NCBI GenBank assembly: GCA_002314645.1
Contig: DCGS01000069.1
Coordinates: 30,589 to 48,927 of the forward strand
Direction: 5' to 3'
Source of the DNA: Ruminococcaceae bacterium UBA1772
Lineage (GTDB): Bacteria > Bacillota > Clostridia > Oscillospirales > Acutalibacteraceae
DNA: 18,339 bases
Shown here in pieces: positions 14,666 to 18,339 of the stretch. Under the pieces are notes generated by a model, which did no database searches, was not told the DNA's origin, and saw only the letters and a program-made list of their open reading frames with translations. A program made the position numbers and the translations under genes. How positions within the stretch are numbered: position 1 is the stretch's first letter; each line of letters opens with the position of its first letter.

Positions 14666-14700
14666 AAACACCCATGGCACTTATGTGTCATGGGTGTTTT
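14666..14700. terminator. Bidirectional terminator between putP and hemW
   Basis: A 15-bp stem with one G-U pair (14666-14680 with 14685-14699) and a TTAT loop separates the convergent genes. T-rich tails follow on both strands (TTTTCTTT on plus, TTTCTGTTT on minus). It starts two bases from the hemW stop. Confidence 0.9.
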
Positions 14701-14702
14701 CT

Positions 14703-15800
14703 TTATATTAATTCAGAAATAATATAGTTAGATATTAAAAAACCGTTTCTATTTAGTCTAAGATTATATATTCCCTCTCCTACTTCCTTTACAGTCAAGT
14801 AGTTGGATAAAGATTTCGCCTTTTTCAAGGCGTCGTCTAAAAGTGGACCTGTGTAGCCCTCAGATAGCCTTAACGCCAGCATGAGTCTTTCTGAGGGACT
14901 GCCGCCTTCGCCGTCTTCTACAAGCGTAGGAGACGAAATAAACTCATCTAAATCCGCTTCGTAAAACATACGCTTTCCATTTACAAACGAATGAGCACTA
15001 GGGCCTATTCCCAAATACTCCTCACAATGCCAATACTTTAAATTATGATGGCTCTCATAAGAAGGCTTTGCAAAATTAGAAATTTCATATTGATGAAGGC
15101 CAATGCCTTCAAGATAGTCACAAGTCATATTATAAAGCTCGACTGTTTCATCCTCTGTTGGAAGGATGAGTTTGCCAGAACTGAATCTGTTATAAAAGTT
15201 TGTTCCTTCTTCAAGCTTTAGCATGTATGCACTTACATGGGGAACCTCTGTTTGTTTAATAAACTCCAAAGAAGAAAGAAGACTCTCTCTTGTCTGTCCT
15301 GGAACGCCAAGCATAAGATCTATTGAAATGTTTAAAATTCCAGCGTCACGAATAATTTCAAGGCACTCAAGAACACGGTCCGAGTCAGAAAGACGACCAA
15401 GCATTTTTCTCTCAGTGTCCACTGACGACTGCATACCAAAGGAAACACGGTTGACGCCAAGTTCAGAAAGAGTTTTAGCCAGCGATTCAATCTCTGAAGA
15501 AGGATTCATTTCAACTGTTATTTCAGCATCCTTTGAAACATTAAAAGAGGAATGAATCGCAGAAAAGATTTCTCTAAAATCCTTTGAAGACAGAGAAGAC
15601 GGAGTCCCGCCTCCAAAGTAAATTGTATCTACCTCTCTGGATGCGAGACCTTTCTTTTGTTTTAATAATTCTCTTTTAACCGATTCTATATATTCAGCCC
15701 TTTTTTGCTCGTTGCCCGTGCATCTAACCTTATAGAAGTCACAGTATGGACAGACGGTTTTGCAGAATGGGACGTGAATATAAAGTCCAATGTTTTTCAT
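14703..15800 (-). CDS. hemW: HemW, radical SAM heme chaperone (365 aa)
   Basis: This is a radical SAM protein of the HemW family, once annotated as oxygen-independent coproporphyrinogen oxidase but known in E. coli and Lactococcus as a heme-binding chaperone. The [4Fe-4S] motif is C13-x3-C17-x2-C20 in HVPFCKTVCPYCDFY; the fourth Cys that marks true HemN (CxC) is Phe here, which supports HemW. GGGTPSSL (about 63-70), EMNPSS, GVNRVSFGMQSS and IDLMLGVPGQT follow in the expected order, and SNFAKPSYESHHNLKYW is the usual HemW C-terminal landmark. The ATG at 15800 is two bases past the lepA stop with only a weak ribosome site, so translation is probably coupled to lepA. A heme-using partner cannot be inferred. 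Confidence 0.93.
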   Translation of the reverse strand: MKNIGLYIHVPFCKTVCPYCDFYKVRCTGNEQKRAEYIESVKRELLKQKKGLASREVDTIYFGGGTPSSLSSKDFREIFSAIHSSFNVSKDAEITVEMNPSSEIESLAKTLSELGVNRVSFGMQSSVDTERKMLGRLSDSDRVLECLEIIRDAGILNISIDLMLGVPGQTRESLLSSLEFIKQTEVPHVSAYMLKLEEGTNFYNRFSSGKLILPTEDETVELYNMTCDYLEGIGLHQYEISNFAKPSYESHHNLKYWHCEEYLGIGPSAHSFVNGKRMFYEADLDEFISSPTLVEDGEGGSPSERLMLALRLSEGYTGPLLDDALKKAKSLSNYLTVKEVGEGIYNLRLNRNGFLISNYIISELI

Positions 15801-15802
15801 AG

Positions 15803-17611
15803 TTAATCGTCCAATTTGAGAACAGCCATAAACGCCTCTTGTGGTACCTCAACGCTACCAAACTGACGCATACGCTTTTTACCTTCTTTTTGCTTTTCAA
15901 GAAGCTTTTTCTTACGAGTAATATCACCGCCGTAGCACTTTGCAAGTACGTCCTTGCGCATTGCCTTTACGGTTTCTCTAGCAATAACCTTGCCACCAAT
16001 AGCCATCTGAATTGGAATTTCAAAGAGCTGACGTGGAATGTTATCCTTAAGCTTTTCTGCAATTTTTCTAGCCTTGTTGTAAGCCTTGTCTGAGTGGATG
16101 ATGAATGAAAGAGCATCCACCTGATCTCCGTTAAGAAGAACGTCAAGCTTTACAAGGTCAGAACGTTCATAACCCATAATTTCATAGTCGAATGAAGCAT
16201 AGCCACGAGTACGTGACTTTAAAACGTCAAAGAAGTCATAGATTATTTCGTTAAGAGGAAGTTCGTAGTGAATGTCAACACGGTCAGCAGCCAAATACTG
16301 CATGTCCTTGAATACGCCACGGCGTTCCTGACAAAGGTCCATAATAGGTCCAACATAATCTGGTGGAGCATAAATATGTGCGTTGGTAATTGGTTCCTCA
16401 GCATAGTTAATTGTACCTGGATCTGGATAGTTTGAAGGGTTGTCTATTTCTACAACCTCACCACCATTGAGGTGTATTTTGTAAATAACACTTGGAATTG
16501 TTGTGACTAAATCAAGGTCATATTCTCGTTCAAGTCTTTCCTGAATAATTTCAAGGTGAAGTAGACCAAGGAAACCACAACGGAAGCCAAATCCAAGTGC
16601 ACCAGATGTTTCTGGCTCGAAAGACAAAGCGGCATCGTTAAGTTGGAGCTTTGCAAGAGCTTCTTTCAAGCTCTCGTAATCTGCACCATCAGCAGGGTAA
16701 ACACCGCAGAATACCATTGGGTTAACCTTACGATAACCAGGTAACGCTTCACTTGCAGGATTTGTTGCAAGGGTGACAGTGTCACCAACGCGAGCTTCCG
16801 ACACAGTCTTAATGGAAGCGGTAATGTAACCAACCTCACCTGCTTTAAGTACGTCAACAGGCTCCATTGAAGTTGCTCTCATGTAGCCCACTTCAACAAC
16901 AGTAAACTCTGCGCCTGTTGCCATCATACGCATTGTGTCTCCAGCTTTAATTTGACCATCAACAACACGCACATAAACAATAACGCCCTTGTAGCTGTCA
17001 TAAATTGAGTCAAATATTAAGGCCTTAAGTGGAGCTGTTTCATCTCCACCTGGAGCTGGAATTTCTTTTACTATTTGTTCAAGAACAGCACCAACGTTTT
17101 CACCTGTTTTTGCAGAAACACGAGGAGCATCCTCACAAGGAAGACCAATTACATCCTCTACTTCAGCAGAAACTCTTTCTGGGTCAGCAGCTGGAAGGTC
17201 AATCTTATTAATTACAGGACAAATTTCAAGGTCATGATCAAGAGCTAGGTATGTGTTTGCAAGAGTTTGCGCCTCAATACCCTGAGTTGCATCAACAATT
17301 AAAACCGCACCCTCACATGCTGCAAGAGATCTTGAAACCTCATAGTTAAAGTCAACGTGACCTGGAGTGTCTATTAAGTTAAGCTCGTATGTTTCACCAT
17401 CTTCAGCCTTGTAGTCAAGCTTTACAGCATGAGCCTTAATAGTAATACCTCTTTCTCTTTCAAGGTCCATGTTATCAAGTAACTGTTCAGTCATGTCTCT
17501 TTTTGCTACAGAACCTGTAAGTTCAAGAAGTCTGTCTGCAAGAGTAGACTTACCATGGTCAATATGAGCAATTATTGAAAAATTTCTAATATTCTTCTTA
17601 TAATCGGACAA
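15803..17611 (-). CDS. lepA: Elongation factor 4 (LepA), ribosome-associated GTPase (602 aa)
   Basis: LepA/EF4 is a translational GTPase that binds the ribosome and affects initiation, 30S assembly or back-translocation. G motifs are AHIDHGKST (G1, residues 15-23), RERGITIKAH (G2), DTPGHVDF (G3), NKIDLP (G4) and SAKTG (G5). Domain II, the EF-G-like domains (GFGFRCGFLGLLHLEI, HIYAPPDYVGPIM), and the LepA-specific C-terminus (CYGGDITRKKKLLEKQKEGK) are all present. I choose TTG at 17611 as start: AGGTG lies six bases before it, while a GTG at 17620 is part of that ribosome site. A TATAAT at 17643-17638 on the minus strand may be the -10. hemW follows after two bases, a conserved Firmicute pairing. 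Confidence 0.96.
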   Translation of the reverse strand: MSDYKKNIRNFSIIAHIDHGKSTLADRLLELTGSVAKRDMTEQLLDNMDLERERGITIKAHAVKLDYKAEDGETYELNLIDTPGHVDFNYEVSRSLAACEGAVLIVDATQGIEAQTLANTYLALDHDLEICPVINKIDLPAADPERVSAEVEDVIGLPCEDAPRVSAKTGENVGAVLEQIVKEIPAPGGDETAPLKALIFDSIYDSYKGVIVYVRVVDGQIKAGDTMRMMATGAEFTVVEVGYMRATSMEPVDVLKAGEVGYITASIKTVSEARVGDTVTLATNPASEALPGYRKVNPMVFCGVYPADGADYESLKEALAKLQLNDAALSFEPETSGALGFGFRCGFLGLLHLEIIQERLEREYDLDLVTTIPSVIYKIHLNGGEVVEIDNPSNYPDPGTINYAEEPITNAHIYAPPDYVGPIMDLCQERRGVFKDMQYLAADRVDIHYELPLNEIIYDFFDVLKSRTRGYASFDYEIMGYERSDLVKLDVLLNGDQVDALSFIIHSDKAYNKARKIAEKLKDNIPRQLFEIPIQMAIGGKVIARETVKAMRKDVLAKCYGGDITRKKKLLEKQKEGKKRMRQFGSVEVPQEAFMAVLKLDD

Positions 17612-17677
17612 AAATATCACCTATTCCTTTACTGCGTATTATAATAACATAAACATTTAATATTTTACAGTAATTAT

Positions 17678-17706
17678 TTGTATGTAATATTCATTTGTGA
17701 TAAAAT
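17678..17706 (+). promoter_or_regulatory. Extended -10 promoter of the lipoprotein gene
   Basis: TTGTAT (17678-17683), a 17-bp spacer and TAAAAT (17701-17706) preceded by TGA give an extended -10 promoter. The start near 17713 leaves a short leader with AAAGGAG at 17724-17730. Confidence 0.55.
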
Positions 17707-17737
17707 AACTGAGTAATAAAGACAAAGGAGAATTCCT

Positions 17738-18339
17738 ATGAAGAAAATTATTTCTATTTTACTTGTTTTAGTAGTTTGCCTTTCACTTACAGCTTGTAGT
17801 AAAAGAGGCGTTATTTACGAAGGAAAATATGACGAAGATAAATTCGTTCAGTCTTCAGACATTAAAGGTGTAAGCTTCCTTATTCCAAAAGATCTCTATA
17901 GCAAATGCGAGCCATATGCTGACAAAGATAAATATGAAGCCGCAGAAATTGGAAATCACATTTTTAAATCTACAGGTGAAAAGGACTATTGCATTTACCA
18001 GCCAGGGTCATTCTTCTACTATGTTTTCGATCTTGATAGAACAGAAGGCATTGAAGAGCAGAGAGATGTAGCTGACATTCCAGGTCTTACAAGAACATCA
18101 AAATGGCTTGCAATGCAGACAAGAAATCCAAACACTTGCATTTCAACAAATGTAGATGGAAACATTCAAATTATTTACGGCGCATACGTTGCTGAAACAC
18201 TAGTTGGAAAGAGCATTACATATAACGCATATGTTTCAGTTCTTCATGACGCTGAAACTGACCACGACTATATGTTAATTGTTGGATTCAACGACATAAT
18301 AAATGACTCAACTGCACTCAGCATTGCAGAAGAATTCAA
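17738..18339 (+). CDS. Putative lipoprotein of unknown function (first 200 residues, cut by window edge)
   Basis: The N-terminus is a clear lipoprotein signal: MKKIISILLVLVVCLSL followed by the lipobox LTAC with C20 as the lipidated residue. The mature part begins SKRGVIYEGKYDED and is hydrophilic, of mixed alpha/beta character (KGVSFLIPKDLYSK, FYYVFDLDRTEG, TYNAYVSVLHD). It has two further Cys (CEPY and CIYQ) and another in TCIST. No substrate-binding-protein, peptidase or hydrolase motif is visible, so I cannot assign a function. The ATG at 17738 follows AAAGGAG at seven bases. The gene is divergent from lepA across 126 bp and runs off the end of the window, so a C-terminal domain could still identify it. 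Confidence 0.85.
   Translation, partial: MKKIISILLVLVVCLSLTACSKRGVIYEGKYDEDKFVQSSDIKGVSFLIPKDLYSKCEPYADKDKYEAAEIGNHIFKSTGEKDYCIYQPGSFFYYVFDLDRTEGIEEQRDVADIPGLTRTSKWLAMQTRNPNTCISTNVDGNIQIIYGAYVAETLVGKSITYNAYVSVLHDAETDHDYMLIVGFNDIINDSTALSIAEEF

Overview
This is an AT-rich chromosomal stretch that looks like a low-GC Firmicute of the class Clostridia. The signs are strong AGGAGG-type ribosome sites, TTGACA/TATAAT promoters, hairpin-plus-U terminators, a type A RNase P RNA, the lepA-hemW and recD2-comFC pairs, and YitT and LytR-CpsA-Psr proteins. The abundance of amino-acid and cation-coupled transporters fits an amino-acid-using anaerobe. That lifestyle, and any assignment below class, is inference. 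I see no phage, transposon, CRISPR, tRNA or plasmid signature.

Region 1 (1-2875): a partial APC-family amino-acid permease (minus) is divergent from a seven-helix membrane protein ending in a LuxR-type DNA-binding domain. The roughly 300-bp gap between them carries several dyads that could be operators. A YitT-family membrane protein follows the LuxR gene after a terminator. Region 2 (2862-6735, all minus): two NhaC-family antiporter genes and a MerR-family regulator with a C-terminal effector-binding-like region. Each antiporter has the same MerR-type promoter (TTGACY, a 19-bp spacer holding a shared dyad, then a -10), which suggests a local regulon. Region 3 (6776-10137, minus): rnpB (RNase P RNA), then recD2 and comFC with almost no gap. 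Region 4 (10274-12957, plus): an LCP cell-wall transferase with a thrice-repeated EDISS motif in its cytoplasmic tail, then an unrecognised four-helix membrane protein overlapping a TetR regulator. Region 5 (13069-14700, plus): putP, a sodium/proline symporter with its own promoter and terminator. Region 6 (14703-17611, minus): lepA-hemW. Region 7 (17738-end, plus): a partial lipoprotein.

Most of the window is ordinary housekeeping and transport DNA. The best candidates for something new are the MerR/double-NhaC circuit, the dyad-rich LuxR/permease intergenic region, the EDISS repeats of the LCP protein, and the membrane-protein/TetR pair. All functional links between genes are inferred from position and motifs only.
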